A stretch of 43,140 nt of DNA from Actinomadura logoneensis (GCF_003428695.1 NZ_QURH01000008.1:1-43140); one strand, 5' to 3'; shown: positions 14,368-24,458, counted from the first letter of the stretch. Numbers and translations: made by a program. The notes: generated by a model not told the origin, from the sequence alone.

Positions 14368-16332
14368 TTAGAGGCGCCAGACGTGGATTTTGCCGGCGGC
14401 GTCGCCGGAGGCCACGCGGGTGGCGTCGGGGCTCAGTGCCAGGGCGAAGCCGCTGAACGTGCCGAGGCTGCGGACGGCTCTGCCCGTGTTCGGGTCCCAG
14501 ATCTGGACCGTGGAGCCGCCCTCCTCGGCGGAGGTGGCCAGGTAGCGGCCGTCGCGGCCGTACGCCAGCCTGCCGCTGACGCCTCCGGGCAGGTCCCTGC
14601 GGAGCTTGCCGGTGGCGATGTCCCAGATCCCGGCGCGGACCTTGGGCCCGGCCGCGGCGATCGTGGTGCCGTCCGGGCTGAAGGCGACGGCGTCGATACG
14701 GCGGTGGGTGTCGATGCGGCCGGTGCGCTTGCGCTGGGCCACGTCCCAGAGGCGGATGCTGGAGCCGTCGCCGTACGCCAGCGTCCGGTTGTCGGGGCTG
14801 AACGCCGGTTGCTCGATGAACTGGCCGCTCTCCGACGTGCTGAACAGGAGCGAGCGCGAGGTGACGTCCCAGACGCGGACGTGGGAGACGATCGCGGCGT
14901 CTTTGCCGAAATTGAAGACGCCGACGGCGAGCATCCGGCCGTCCGGACTGAACGTGGCGGAGATGGCTCCGGCGTTGTCGGGATCGGGCAGGTCGCCGAC
15001 GATGCGGCGGCCGGCGACGTCCCAGAACTGGATCACGTTGTTGACGTCCTCGGCCGCCAGGAGCTTGCCGTCGGGACTGAACGCCACCACGTGGCGGGAC
15101 TTCTGGGGGTCGCCGGTGTCGTGCGCGAGGGTCGCGAGGCGCGTTCCGGTGGTGGTGTCCCAGAGCTGGAGGGAGCTCTCGTCGTCCGCGCTGGCCAGCG
15201 TCCTCCCGTCCGGGCTGAACGCCAGGCCCCAGACGGTGGCCGAGTGGGTGTCGAGGAGGCCCTCGTCCGGAAGGGTGGCCGCGGGGCTGGACGGCGACGC
15301 GTGCGGCCGGGACCCGTTCGAGGCGAGTCCCTGGACGGCGAACCCGGCGCCCGCCGCCAGGACGACTGCGACCCCGGCGGCGATCGCCGCCAGCCGTCCG
15401 CGCGGGAGCCGGAGCCCGGGAGGGGCGACCAGTGTCCCGGGCGCCTGGACGCTCGGAGTTGGCGCGGCCGACGGATGCGTGGGCACGGGCGCCGGAGCGG
15501 CCGGCGTGTGCGCGGGCGGGGGCGGGATGTCGAGGAGGCGGCGGACGGTCTCGGCGGGCGGGCGGGCGTCGGGGTCCTTCTGGAGGAGGGAGGTGAGGAG
15601 TTCGGTGAGGGGGCCGGCCTTCTTCGGGGGCGGCGGGGGCTCGGTGGCGATGGCGACGAAGATCGCGCCGTGGGTCGGGCCGCCGAACGGCGGGCGTCCC
15701 TCCACGGCGGCGTAGAGGGTGGCGCCCAGGGACCACAGGTCGGAGGCCGGGGTGGCCGGACGTCCCCGGACCTGCTCCGGCGACATGTAGGCGGGCGTGC
15801 CCAGCAGCGCGCCGGACCGGGTGAGCGTGGCGTCGCCGTCGAGCGCCGCGATGCCGAAGTCGGTGAGGATCGCGCGGTCGCCGTCCAGCAGCACGTTCGC
15901 CGGTTTGACGTCGCGGTGGACGATGCCGTGGGCGTGCGCGGTGGCCAGCGCGTCGAGCATCTGCCGTCCGATCGCGGCGACGCGAGCGGGCGGCAGCGGC
16001 CCGTCCGCGCGGATCACGGCGTCCAGCGAGGGGCCCTCGACCAGCTCCATGACCAGCCACGGCCGCCCGTCGTCGCCGGTCACGCGGTCGTGCAGCGCCA
16101 CGATGCCGGGATGGCGGAGCCGGGCGGCGGCGCGCGCCTCGCGCTCGGCCCGGGCGTACCACTCCCGGCGCTCGGCGTCCTCGACCTCCTCGGGGAGCCG
16201 CAGTTCCTTGACGGCCACCTCGCGGCCGAGCTCGGCGTCGTAGGCGCGCCACACGCGTCCCATGCCGCCGCGCCCGATCAGCCCGAGGATCCGGTAGCGG
16301 CCCGCCAGCGACACCCCGGGTTCACCGCGCAT
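14368..16332 (-). CDS. receptor-type Ser/Thr protein kinase with extracytoplasmic WD40 repeats
   Basis: 654 residues from ATG 16332. Kinase domain: GRGGMG loop at 20-25, catalytic Lys42 (VAVKEL), HRDVKPAN at 139-146, DFG at 158-160, GTPAYMSPEQ at 179-188, all intact, so it is an active PknB/Hanks-type kinase. A Pro/Ala-rich linker (270-310) leads to a membrane helix at about 312-336. The remainder, about 375-654, is a series of WD40 blades with repeated FSPDG and W-D pairs (LWDTTTG, FWDVAGR, VWDVTSR, IWDIATG, IWDPNTG, VWRL end), probably forming one propeller outside the membrane. It lies 47 bp downstream of a TetR gene on the same strand. Signal and target unknown. Confidence 0.92.
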   Translation of the reverse strand: MRGEPGVSLAGRYRILGLIGRGGMGRVWRAYDAELGREVAVKELRLPEEVEDAERREWYARAEREARAAARLRHPGIVALHDRVTGDDGRPWLVMELVEGPSLDAVIRADGPLPPARVAAIGRQMLDALATAHAHGIVHRDVKPANVLLDGDRAILTDFGIAALDGDATLTRSGALLGTPAYMSPEQVRGRPATPASDLWSLGATLYAAVEGRPPFGGPTHGAIFVAIATEPPPPPKKAGPLTELLTSLLQKDPDARPPAETVRRLLDIPPPPAHTPAAPAPVPTHPSAAPTPSVQAPGTLVAPPGLRLPRGRLAAIAAGVAVVLAAGAGFAVQGLASNGSRPHASPSSPAATLPDEGLLDTHSATVWGLAFSPDGRTLASADDESSLQLWDTTTGTRLATLAHDTGDPQKSRHVVAFSPDGKLLAAEDVNNVIQFWDVAGRRIVGDLPDPDNAGAISATFSPDGRMLAVGVFNFGKDAAIVSHVRVWDVTSRSLLFSTSESGQFIEQPAFSPDNRTLAYGDGSSIRLWDVAQRKRTGRIDTHRRIDAVAFSPDGTTIAAAGPKVRAGIWDIATGKLRRDLPGGVSGRLAYGRDGRYLATSAEEGGSTVQIWDPNTGRAVRSLGTFSGFALALSPDATRVASGDAAGKIHVWRL

Positions 16333-16379
16333 GGGGGTGAAGATAGCGAACCGTCCCCCGGACGGCCCAGCGCGGCCGG

Positions 16380-16997
16380 TCAGCGCTGGGCGATCATGCG
16401 GCGGAGGCGGTCCCTGGAGCGGTGCCAGCGGGCCTCCTGCCGCTCCGGGGTCGTCGGGTGGACGAAGTCGAGCAGGCAGAGGCCCCGGATGGTCTCCAGG
16501 ACGACGTGGATGTCGCCCTGGACGTCCGGATCGTCCACCTGGTCGCCGAAGACGGCGCGGCTGATCTCCAGGATGCCGGCGGTGATCAGCCGCTCGAACT
16601 CGGCGACGTGCCCGCGCAGGTCGGGGTCGGTGCGGGCGGCGATCCACAGCTCCATGGACGCCTCGAACAGCGGACCCCGGCAGGCCCGCCAGAGCAGGTC
16701 CAGGGCGTCGCCGAGGGGGTCGGCGGAGGCGCGCAGGCGGTCCAGGTCCTCGGCGAGGAAACGGTCGGCGCGCCTGCGGGCCAGGTGCTCGACGGCCGCG
16801 AGGACGAGGGCGTTCTTGGTCGGGAAGTGGTGCACCTGGGCGCCGCGCGAGACGCCCGCGCGCTCCACCACCCGGGTCGTGGTGGTGCCGTGGTAGCCGT
16901 GCTCGACCAGGCAGGCGACGGTCGCGTCGAGCAGCGCCGCGCGGGTCGCGGCGGTGCGTTCCTCCTGCGTGCGGCGGGGACGGACGGATGGCGGCAT
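16380..16997 (-). CDS. TetR-family transcriptional regulator
   Basis: 205 residues, ATG at 16997. The N-terminal helix-turn-helix is typical (TRAALLDATVACLVEHGYHG, then TTRVVERAGVSRGAQVHHFP with K-N-A). The C-terminal ligand domain contains LWRACRGPLFEASMELWIAA, a form seen in TetR proteins with aromatic-lined pockets. It is divergent from yceI with 175 bp between starts; that gap contains a strong promoter and two palindromes, either of which it might bind. The kinase gene follows on the same strand. Confidence 0.9.
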   Translation of the reverse strand: MPPSVRPRRTQEERTAATRAALLDATVACLVEHGYHGTTTTRVVERAGVSRGAQVHHFPTKNALVLAAVEHLARRRADRFLAEDLDRLRASADPLGDALDLLWRACRGPLFEASMELWIAARTDPDLRGHVAEFERLITAGILEISRAVFGDQVDDPDVQGDIHVVLETIRGLCLLDFVHPTTPERQEARWHRSRDRLRRMIAQR

Positions 16998-17092
16998 GGC
17001 CGGAGCCTACCGAAGAACATGCAGGTCGGCCTGTATGTAGGAGCGCGCGGAAGCGGGCACGCTCCACGGGATGGACCCGGCTTCGGGCGGAC

Positions 17093-17150
17093 TTGACACT
17101 GCTTGAAGTCTCAACTAATCTCCGGTACGTCAGCTCGTTGAAGTTTCAAG
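17093..17150 (+). promoter_or_regulatory. vegetative promoter of yceI with two embedded palindromic operators
   Basis: TTGACA at 17093-17098 and TAATCT at 17116-17121 are separated by exactly 17 bp, a textbook housekeeping-sigma promoter and rare in such GC-rich DNA. CTTGAAGTCTCAAC (17102-17115) fills the spacer, and GTTGAAGTTTCAAG (17137-17150) follows the -10. The two match at 11 of 14 positions, each is an inverted repeat of TTGA/TCAA, and their centres are 35 bp apart. This geometry implies repression by a dimeric regulator. Confidence 0.8.
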
Positions 17151-17172
17151 AACTACCCCGCAGGAGCACGCC

Positions 17173-17721
17173 ATGACCATCGCCGCCACCGAGCTCGGCC
17201 TGACCGCCGGCACCTGGAACATCGACCCGGCGCACTCCGAGGTCACCTTCGCGATCCGGCACCTGATGACCAAGGTCCGCGGCTCGTTCACCGACTTCTC
17301 CGGCGCCGTGCAGATCGCCGACGACGTCGCCGCGTCCACCGCGACGGCCGAGATCAAGCTCGCCTCGATCGACACGCGCAACGCCGACCGCGACGGGCAC
17401 GTCCGCAGCGCCGACGTGCTCGACGTCGAGAACCACCCGACCATGACCTTCGCCACGACCGGCGTGCGCGCCGAGGGCGGCGACTACAAGGTGGACGGCA
17501 CGCTGACGATCAAGGGCGTTGCCAAGCCGGTCACCCTGGACGTGGAGTTCCACGGCGTCGGCACCGACCCGTGGGGCGGCACCCGCGCCGGCTTCTCCGC
17601 CACCACCCAGATCAACCGCAAGGACTGGGGCGTGGAGTTCAACGTCCCGCTGGGCGGCGACAAGGCCCTGCTCGGCGACAAGGTCGACATCACCCTGGAG
17701 ATCCAGGCCGTCCGCGCCTGA
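17173..17721 (+). CDS. YceI-family lipid-binding-like protein
   Basis: 182 residues from ATG 17173 with GGAG 7-8 bp upstream. The full YceI fold is recognisable: GTWNIDPAHSEVTFAIRHLM, then GSFTDFSGAV, DGHVRSADVLDVENHPTMTF, YKVDGTLTIKGVAKPVTLDV and FSATTQINRKDWG. The family forms a lipocalin-like barrel that binds polyprenoid or other amphiphilic molecules. There is no signal peptide, so this copy is cytoplasmic, as is common in actinomycetes. Expression is probably controlled by the twin palindromes in its promoter; a strong hairpin follows. Confidence 0.93.
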   Translation: MTIAATELGLTAGTWNIDPAHSEVTFAIRHLMTKVRGSFTDFSGAVQIADDVAASTATAEIKLASIDTRNADRDGHVRSADVLDVENHPTMTFATTGVRAEGGDYKVDGTLTIKGVAKPVTLDVEFHGVGTDPWGGTRAGFSATTQINRKDWGVEFNVPLGGDKALLGDKVDITLEIQAVRA

Positions 17722-17760
17722 CCTCGAAGGGGTCTCCCCGCACCGGGGAGCACGCCGTAC

Positions 17761-17791
17761 GAAGACCCGGAGGCCCGGCCTCCGGGTCTTC
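17761..17791. terminator. strong bidirectional terminator between yceI and a convergent histidine kinase
   Basis: A perfect 13-bp stem (GAAGACCCGGAGG, 17761-17773, complement 17779-17791) with a 5-nt loop. A weaker CTCCCCG/CGGGGAG hairpin precedes it near 17734-17750. It lies in the 114-bp gap between convergent genes. Confidence 0.85.
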
Positions 17792-17835
17792 GGGCTTTCC
17801 GGCCGCGGTCGCACGGATGACCCCGGGCCTCGCGC

Positions 17836-19212
17836 TCAGGCCCGGTCCTTCTCGGCGGCGAGCGGGAGCCGGAGGACGAACCGGGCCCCGCGGACGGAGT
17901 CCTCGATCCCCAGCGAGCCGCCGTGCGCCTGGGCGATCTCGCGGGCGATGGCCAGGCCGAGGCCGGTGCCGCCCGCGTGGCGGCTGCGAGCGCTGTCCAG
18001 CCGGGTGAAGCGGGCGAAGACGCGCTCGCGGTCGCCCTCCGGGATGCCCGCGCCGTCGTCCTGGACGGTCAGCACCGCGAACCCGCCGGACGAGCTGACC
18101 GAGACCGCGACCGTGCCGTCGGCGTAGCGCTCGGCGTTGTCCAGCAGGTTGCCCAGCAGCCGGACGAACTGCATCCGGACGCCGTTCACCCGCACGCCCG
18201 GGGCCAGGTCGGCGACCAGGCGCGGAGCGTCCGCCGTGCGCGCCGCGCCGTCCCGGCGGTCGATCTCGCGGCGGGCCAGGTCGCCGAGGTCCAGCACCTC
18301 GCGGGCCGCGTCGCCGGTGCCGATTCGGGCGAGCAGCAGCAGGTCGGTGACGATGTGCTCCAGCCGGTCGGTGTCGCGCAGCGCCGACTCGACCACGGCC
18401 TTCAGGTCGGTGTCCTCGGGATGCATCGAGGCGTCCTCGAGGTTGGCGCGCAGGCCCGCGATCGGGGTGCGCAGCTCGTGCGAGGCGTCCGAGGCGAACT
18501 GGCGCTGCCGGTCCACGGCGCGCTCCAGCCGGTCCAGGGTCCGGTTCGCGGTCGCGGCGAGCTCGGCGATCTCGTCCTCGCCGGACGGCTGCGGCACCCT
18601 GCGGGACAGGTCGCTGCCGCTGATCTCGGCGAGCTGGGCGCGGATCAGCGCCACCGGGCGCAGCGTCCGGCCGACGACCCGCCAGGTGACCCACGCCGCC
18701 AGCGCCGACAGGGCGAGGACGCCGAGCAGCAGCAGCACCTCCAGGGCGCCGTTCGCCAGCACCGCGGGCACCGGCGTCGCGGCGTACACCACGACCGAGT
18801 CCGGCGCGGTGGTGACACGGATCGCCTCGACGATCTCGCAGCGCCGTCCGAGGCCGCCGCCGGAGCACTGCTGGAAGTCCCGGACGCGCTGGTCGCGCGG
18901 CGGCCGGTAGTCGCTGACCGGGGCGCGCCGTCCGGCGGCGGGGGTGGCGTCCAGCAGGTTGCCGCCGGGGCCGACGACCTGGATCAGCACCCGTCCGCCG
19001 GTGTCGTCCGGGATCGGCGAGGCGAGCGAGCCGTCGCGGATCGCGGCGCTGGTGCGGCGCGCGGACTGGGCGGTGTCCTGGACGAGGTCGGCGCGCACGG
19101 TGCCCCGGATGCCGAAGTCGGCCCCGACGGCGATGGCGCCGGACACCACGGCCGCCAGCACCGCGGCGACGAGTGTGTCCCGCGTCCTGATCGACCGTGG
19201 CCGCAACCGCAT
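17836..19212 (-). CDS. orphan sensor histidine kinase
   Basis: 458 residues from ATG 19212 with GAGGAGGGG upstream; a longer frame to 19446 lacks family sequence. Two membrane helices (about 13-33 and 150-172) flank an extracytoplasmic sensor region containing two Cys (QQCSGGGLGRRCE) that could form a disulfide. Then a HAMP segment, the phosphoacceptor box SDASHELRTPIAGLRANLED, N-box LLGNLLDNAERYA, and G-boxes DDGAGIPEGD and GGTGLGLAIAREIA. All catalytic motifs are intact. No response regulator gene is adjacent (the one at 21139 has its own kinase), so the partner is encoded elsewhere. Divergent from the GCS2-family gene. Confidence 0.92.
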   Translation of the reverse strand: MRLRPRSIRTRDTLVAAVLAAVVSGAIAVGADFGIRGTVRADLVQDTAQSARRTSAAIRDGSLASPIPDDTGGRVLIQVVGPGGNLLDATPAAGRRAPVSDYRPPRDQRVRDFQQCSGGGLGRRCEIVEAIRVTTAPDSVVVYAATPVPAVLANGALEVLLLLGVLALSALAAWVTWRVVGRTLRPVALIRAQLAEISGSDLSRRVPQPSGEDEIAELAATANRTLDRLERAVDRQRQFASDASHELRTPIAGLRANLEDASMHPEDTDLKAVVESALRDTDRLEHIVTDLLLLARIGTGDAAREVLDLGDLARREIDRRDGAARTADAPRLVADLAPGVRVNGVRMQFVRLLGNLLDNAERYADGTVAVSVSSSGGFAVLTVQDDGAGIPEGDRERVFARFTRLDSARSRHAGGTGLGLAIAREIAQAHGGSLGIEDSVRGARFVLRLPLAAEKDRA

Positions 19213-19486
19213 CGTGCCCCTCCTCACATTTCCCCCAGCGTGGCACGGCCGCACTCCCGCCGTCCCGTTCCCCGCGGACCCGTCCGACTGGCGCGGACGC
19301 CCTGGCACACAGGCGTCCCGGGGGTGCGCGGACGCGTCCCACGGCCCCGTCCGACACGGCACGTCGGCACTCGGTGACCGCGCGGAGCACGCGTATCGGC
19401 GCGCCCGTAACCCCGCTCGGGGTTTCCCTCGGCCAGATCTGGACATTCCGCCTCACAAGACCATATCCGCGGCAGAAGGCGAGGAC

Positions 19487-20968
19487 ATGGGACGGGACGT
19501 TTCCGCCGCGACCATCAGCGGTGTGGACCGGCGCAGGTACCGGGAGAAGGTGCGGCGCGACCTCGACGTGCTGGCCCGCATGCTGGGCGAGTCGCAGTTC
19601 GAGTTCGAGCGCCCGCACATCGGGCTGGAGATCGAGCTCAACCTGATCGACACGGCCGGCGACCCGCTGATGCGCAACGCCGACGTGCTGAAGGCCATCG
19701 CCGACCCGGCGTGGGCCACCGAGCTCGGCCAGTTCAACCTGGAGATCAACATCCCGCCACGGGAGCTCGGGGGTGACAACGCCCGCGAGCTGGAGGAGGA
19801 GGTCCGCGACCATCTCACCCACGCCGACGCGCAGGCCCGGGAGGTCGGCGCGGAGCTGGTGACGATCGGCATCCTGCCGACGCTCCGCCGCGCCGACATC
19901 GGCGAGGAGGCGCTGTCGGCCAACAACCGGTACAAGCTGCTCAACGACGAGATCTTCGCCGCGCGCGGCGAGGAGATCCGGATCGACATCGACGGTCCGG
20001 AGCCGCTGTGCATGCACACCGACACGATCACCCCGGAGGCCGCCTGCACCAGCGTCCAGTTCCACATCCAGGTGAGCCCGGAGAAGTTCGGCGCGCACTG
20101 GAACGCGGCACAGGCCATCGCGGGCCCGCAGGTCGCGCTCGCCGCCAACTCCCCGTACCTGTTCGGGCACCGGCTCTGGCGCGAGACCCGGATCCCGCTG
20201 TTCGAGCAGTCCACCGACACCCGCCCCGAAGAGCTGAAGGCGCAGGGCGTCCGCCCCCGGGTGTGGTTCGGCGAACGCTGGATCACCTCGGTGTTCGACC
20301 TGTTCGAGGAGAACACCCGCTACTTCCCTGCCCTGCTCCCGATCTGCGAGGAGGAGGACCCCGAGTCCGTGCTCGACGGCGGCGGCATCCCCGAGCTGCC
20401 CGAGCTGTCCCTGCACAACGGAACGATCTACCGCTGGAACCGGCCGATCTACGCGGTCGTGGACGGGCGCCCGCACCTGCGCGTGGAGAACCGCGTGCTG
20501 CCCGCCGGACCCACGGTCGCCGACACCGTCGCCAACGGAGCCTTCTACTACGGGCTGCTACGCGTCCTCGCCGAGGAGGAGCGCCCGGTGTGGTCCCGCA
20601 TGTCGTTCGCGACGGCGCGGGAGAACCTGCACCGGGCGGCGCGGGACGGCATCGACGCCCGGCTGTACTGGCCCGGCCTCGGCGAGCTGCCCGCGGCCGA
20701 GCTGGTGCTGCACCGGCTGCTGCCGCTCGCCCACGAGGGCCTGGACCGCTGGGGCGTCGAGCCGGCCCGCCGGGACCGGCTGCTCGGCATCATCGAGGGC
20801 CGCTGCCTGGCCGGACGCACCGGAGCCGACTGGCAGACCGACACGGTCGAGGCCATCGAGCGGCGCATCGGGCCGCGCCGTCCCGATGCCCTGCGCGAGA
20901 TGGTCCGCTCGTACGTCGGCCACATGAAGTCCAACGAACCCGTGCACACCTGGCCGGTCGGCCCGTGA
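19487..20968 (+). CDS. glutamate-cysteine ligase-like (GCS2 family) carboxylate-amine ligase
   Basis: 493 residues from ATG 19487 with GCGAGG upstream. Conserved GCS2 elements: HIGLEIELNLID near residue 40, ELGQFNLEINIPP, CTSVQFHIQV, NSPYLFGHRLWRETRIPLFE, and VENRVLPAGPTVADTVAN with active-site residues. GCS2 enzymes form a gamma-glutamyl amide with ATP; actinomycetes make mycothiol rather than glutathione, so the true acceptor amine is uncertain. A 274-bp region separates it from the divergent histidine kinase. The stop codon falls inside the first of three 32-bp tandem repeats. Confidence 0.88.
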   Translation: MGRDVSAATISGVDRRRYREKVRRDLDVLARMLGESQFEFERPHIGLEIELNLIDTAGDPLMRNADVLKAIADPAWATELGQFNLEINIPPRELGGDNARELEEEVRDHLTHADAQAREVGAELVTIGILPTLRRADIGEEALSANNRYKLLNDEIFAARGEEIRIDIDGPEPLCMHTDTITPEAACTSVQFHIQVSPEKFGAHWNAAQAIAGPQVALAANSPYLFGHRLWRETRIPLFEQSTDTRPEELKAQGVRPRVWFGERWITSVFDLFEENTRYFPALLPICEEEDPESVLDGGGIPELPELSLHNGTIYRWNRPIYAVVDGRPHLRVENRVLPAGPTVADTVANGAFYYGLLRVLAEEERPVWSRMSFATARENLHRAARDGIDARLYWPGLGELPAAELVLHRLLPLAHEGLDRWGVEPARRDRLLGIIEGRCLAGRTGADWQTDTVEAIERRIGPRRPDALREMVRSYVGHMKSNEPVHTWPVGP

Positions 20969-21066
20969 CCGGCCCCTGCACGCCGCCGGTCGGCCCATGA
21001 CCGGTCCCTGCACGCCGTCGGTCGGCCCGTGACCGGTCCCTGACGGCCGCCGGTCGCCGACGGCCG
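20954..21066 (+). repeat. 32-bp tandem repeat spanning the stop codon of the GCS2-family gene
   Basis: Three head-to-tail units at 20954-20985, 20986-21017 and 21018-21049 plus a partial fourth. Units 1 and 2 match at 30 of 32 positions. The first unit encodes the last codons and TGA (20966-20968). Each unit carries GACCGG followed by CCGGTC in the next, so the array can also fold into successive hairpins. Confidence 0.9.
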
Positions 21067-21138
21067 CCGGGGCCGATCGGCACAGGATCCGCACAACCCG
21101 CCCTGGGAGCGCGCGCACCGCGCTCCTAGGGTCGGGGC

Positions 21139-21818
<680 letters not shown>

Positions 21819-21819
<1 letters not shown>

Positions 21820-22883
21820 TGGCGCAGGTGTGGGAGCGGGCGCGGCGCAGGCGCGGGTCGGCGGCGCACGCGTGGGAGCGGCTGCCGCGCCCGCTGGACC
21901 CGCTGCGGTCGATCAAGGTGAAGCTCGGCGTGCTGGTCGTGGTGACCGCCTGCGTCGCGATCGCGATCGTGCTGTGGGGGTACCCGCTGGGGTTCCGCGC
22001 GCGGGTGACCGTCCCGGCGGGGCTGTTCATCGCGCTGGTGGTCACGCAGCTGATCGCGCACGGGATGACCGCGCCGCTGCGCGAGATGACGGCGGCGGCG
22101 CGGACGATGGCGCGCGGCGACTACTCGCGCCGGGTGCGGTCCACCTCGCGGGACGAGGTGGGCGAGCTGGCCGGAGCGTTCAACCGGATGGCCGCCGACC
22201 TCGCCGCCGTGGACCGGCAGCGCCGCGAGTTCGTCGCGAACGTCTCGCACGAGCTGCGCACGCCGATCAGCGCGCTGCACGCCGTGCTGGAGAACGTCGC
22301 GGACGGCGTGACCCCGGCGAGCCCGGAGGTGCTGGAGTCGGCGCTGGAGCAGACCGAACGGCTCGGCCGGCTCGTGGCGCAGTTGCTCGACCTGTCCAAG
22401 GTGGACGCCGGGGCCGTCCCGCTCGACCTGCGCGAGCTGGACGTCGCCGGGTTCGTGGACGAGGTGGCCGCCGCCTTCCCCGACACCGTGGTCAGAGCCG
22501 ACATCGCGCCCGGGCTGAGCTGCGTCGCCGACCGCGACCGGCTGCACCAGGTGCTGGCGAACCTGCTGGACAACGCCGTCCGGCACGGGCCGTCCGGCGG
22601 CGCGGTGACGGTCACGGCCGGGCCGGGGGACGGTCCGGGCGGGCTGGTCCTGGAGGTGTGCGACGAGGGGCCGGGCATCCCGGCGGGGCAGCGGGAGCGG
22701 GTGTTCGAGCGGTTCTCGCGCGGCGCGTCCGGCGCGGCGACCCCGGACGGCGGCACCGGCCTCGGCCTCGCCATCGCGCGCTGGGTCGTGGACATGCACG
22801 GCGGCCGGATCGGCGTCGTCGACACCCCGCGCGGGTGCCGCATCCGCGTGTCCCTGCCGCCCCGCCCGTCCGACGCGTCCTGA
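21819..22883 (+). CDS. sensor histidine kinase, partner of the upstream response regulator
   Basis: 354 residues from ATG 21819, overlapping the regulator's TGA; GTG 21816 is an alternative start. Two membrane helices (LGVLVVVTACVAIAIVLW and VTVPAGLFIALVVTQLIA) are separated by only about 10 residues, so there is essentially no external sensor domain and the stimulus is probably sensed in the membrane. HAMP follows, then FVANVSHELRTPISALHAVL, N-box VLANLLDNAVRHG, DEGPGIPAGQ and GGTGLGLAIARWV. All motifs are complete. The stop lies in a tandem repeat. Confidence 0.94.
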
Positions 22884-22942
22884 CGGAACCGTCCCGTCCG
22901 ACGCGTCGGACGGAACCGTCCCGACCGACGCGTCCCGACGGG
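22867..22942 (+). repeat. 27/28-bp tandem repeat spanning the stop codon of the histidine kinase gene
   Basis: Unit 1 (22867-22894, 28 bp) contains the TGA at 22881-22883. Unit 2 (22895-22921, 27 bp) differs by one deletion and a base change near CGTCGGACGG. A degenerate third unit follows. GTCCGACGCGTCGGAC (22896-22911) is a perfect 16-bp palindrome created at the junction and may act as terminator for this gene and the convergent one. Confidence 0.85.
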
Positions 22943-22974
22943 CGGCGACGGCTCCGGCGGTCTCCGGCGCGGGG

Positions 22975-24282
22975 TCAGCGGCGCAGGGACACGATCTCGC
23001 CGGTCTCGCCGACGGCCTCGCGCGCCGAGTCCAGCAGGTGCTCGCGCGCGCCGGACGCGAGCAGCGCGCGGGCCCGCAGCACGATCTCCAGGTCGAACCG
23101 CAGATCGGGGTCCAGCAACTGGTCGCCGAACAGCTCCTCGAGCTGCCGCAGCCGGTAGCGGACGGTCTGCGGGTGGACGTGCAGCCGCATCGCGACCTCG
23201 TTGGCGTTGCGGCCGGACTGCAGCCACGCGAGCAGCGTCTCGGCGAGCCGGTCCTGCTGGCTGGCGCGCAGGTGCGCGAGCGGCGCGAGGCGGAGCGCGG
23301 CGAGCGAGGAGACGAGGTCCTCGTCCTGGAACAGGATCAGGGTGGACATGTGCTCGACGCTGCGCACCACGCCGCCGTCCGCCTCGATGACGCCCCGGTC
23401 CACCAGCGCGAGGGTCTTCAGCGCCCACTGCGCCGAGCGGGCGGCCTCGGCGACCGGGACGGTCGGGCCGACGACGGCGAGCGTCCCGGCGAGCGCGCGG
23501 TCGATGAGCCGGGCGCGGCCCGGGCCGTCGGGGTCGGGGACGACGAGGCTCGGCGTGCGGCGGGTCAGGTCGGCGAGCACGTCCGGCGGGAAGGCCGGGT
23601 GGTTGGACCCGGCGGGCGGACGGCCGAGCGCGACCGCCGCGACCGTGCGCGGGACCGGCCAGTGCGCGGCGGCGGCGAGGTCGGCGATCGCCTCGGGCGC
23701 GGCGGGCGGGTCGGCGAACAGCAGGTCGAGCAGCCGCTTGCGGCGGCGCTGCATCTCTCCCGCGACGGCGGCCTTGGCCTGCGCGTACCCCTCGGCCGCG
23801 GCGGCGGCGAGCTCGTCCTGGACGAGCATCAGCGCCTCGCCGACCGCGCCGAGCGTGCGCGGCGGGACGTCGAGTCTCGCCGCGCCGTCGGCGATCCGCC
23901 GCCAGGCGACCATCGCGCCGACCCGCATGGCCGACTGCATCGCGTCCAGGCTGCGGCCCTCGCCCGCCTCCCCGCGCCCGATCGCGCGGAAGAAGTCGGT
24001 GATCTCGGCGGACTCGTACCCGGCGTCGGCGACCCGCTCGACGAAGTGGTGCAGGACGCGCTCGACGGCGAGCCGGAGCGTCCCGGAGTAGTCGCCGGGA
24101 CGGTCGTACTCGCGGACGCGCCCCTGGATCTCGGCGATCATGTCGTCGGCGACCTCGTCGAGGTTGGGCCGCATCTGCTCGGCGAGCTCCCTGGGCAGAT
24201 CCGTCCAGGGCCGTCCGAACCCGGCCGTCCCGGTGCCTCCCGTCGCGTCCTCCGCCACGCCGCTCCTCCCGGGGGGTGTCAC
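22975..24282 (-). CDS. PucR/CdaR-type transcriptional regulator
   Basis: 435 residues. The N-terminal half is helical (RPNLDEVADDMIAEIQGRV, then AVERVLHHFVERVADAGYES). The C-terminal PucR-type helix-turn-helix reads LLAWLQSGRNANEVAMRLHV then HPQTVRYRLRQLEELFG. Such proteins regulate purine, carbohydrate or secondary-metabolite genes in actinomycetes. The start at 24282 is tentative; the first 24 residues are Gly/Thr-rich. Convergent with the histidine kinase. Upstream lies a 216-bp gap with an AT-rich patch near 24310-24350 (two GGGGAAA motifs) that is probably its promoter. Confidence 0.88.
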   Translation of the reverse strand: MTPPGRSGVAEDATGGTGTAGFGRPWTDLPRELAEQMRPNLDEVADDMIAEIQGRVREYDRPGDYSGTLRLAVERVLHHFVERVADAGYESAEITDFFRAIGRGEAGEGRSLDAMQSAMRVGAMVAWRRIADGAARLDVPPRTLGAVGEALMLVQDELAAAAAEGYAQAKAAVAGEMQRRRKRLLDLLFADPPAAPEAIADLAAAAHWPVPRTVAAVALGRPPAGSNHPAFPPDVLADLTRRTPSLVVPDPDGPGRARLIDRALAGTLAVVGPTVPVAEAARSAQWALKTLALVDRGVIEADGGVVRSVEHMSTLILFQDEDLVSSLAALRLAPLAHLRASQQDRLAETLLAWLQSGRNANEVAMRLHVHPQTVRYRLRQLEELFGDQLLDPDLRFDLEIVLRARALLASGAREHLLDSAREAVGETGEIVSLRR

Positions 24283-24458
24283 TCCCCGTTCGACATACCG
24301 CTACAGCCGGGGAAATTGCTCCTTTTTGAGTCTAGTGTGGGGAAAATCATCACCAGCACCGAGGGTCAGCAATCCGTCCATGGCGAGATCCGACCAGATT
24401 CGGCCGTCCACCTTGACGAGGTTGGCCGAAAGCTTCCGGCGCAGGGTGTCCCGCCCTT

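Noticed and set aside
16333-17067. Extension of the kinase frame to 17067
   Set aside because: The extra sequence is the TetR gene read in a wrong frame.
20954-21066. CRISPR array or attachment site at the 32-bp repeats
   Set aside because: Units are adjacent without spacers, and no cas or integrase gene is present.
22896-22911. Regulatory operator at the 16-bp palindrome
   Set aside because: It lies between convergent gene ends within a repeat array, so it is better explained as a repeat junction or terminator hairpin.
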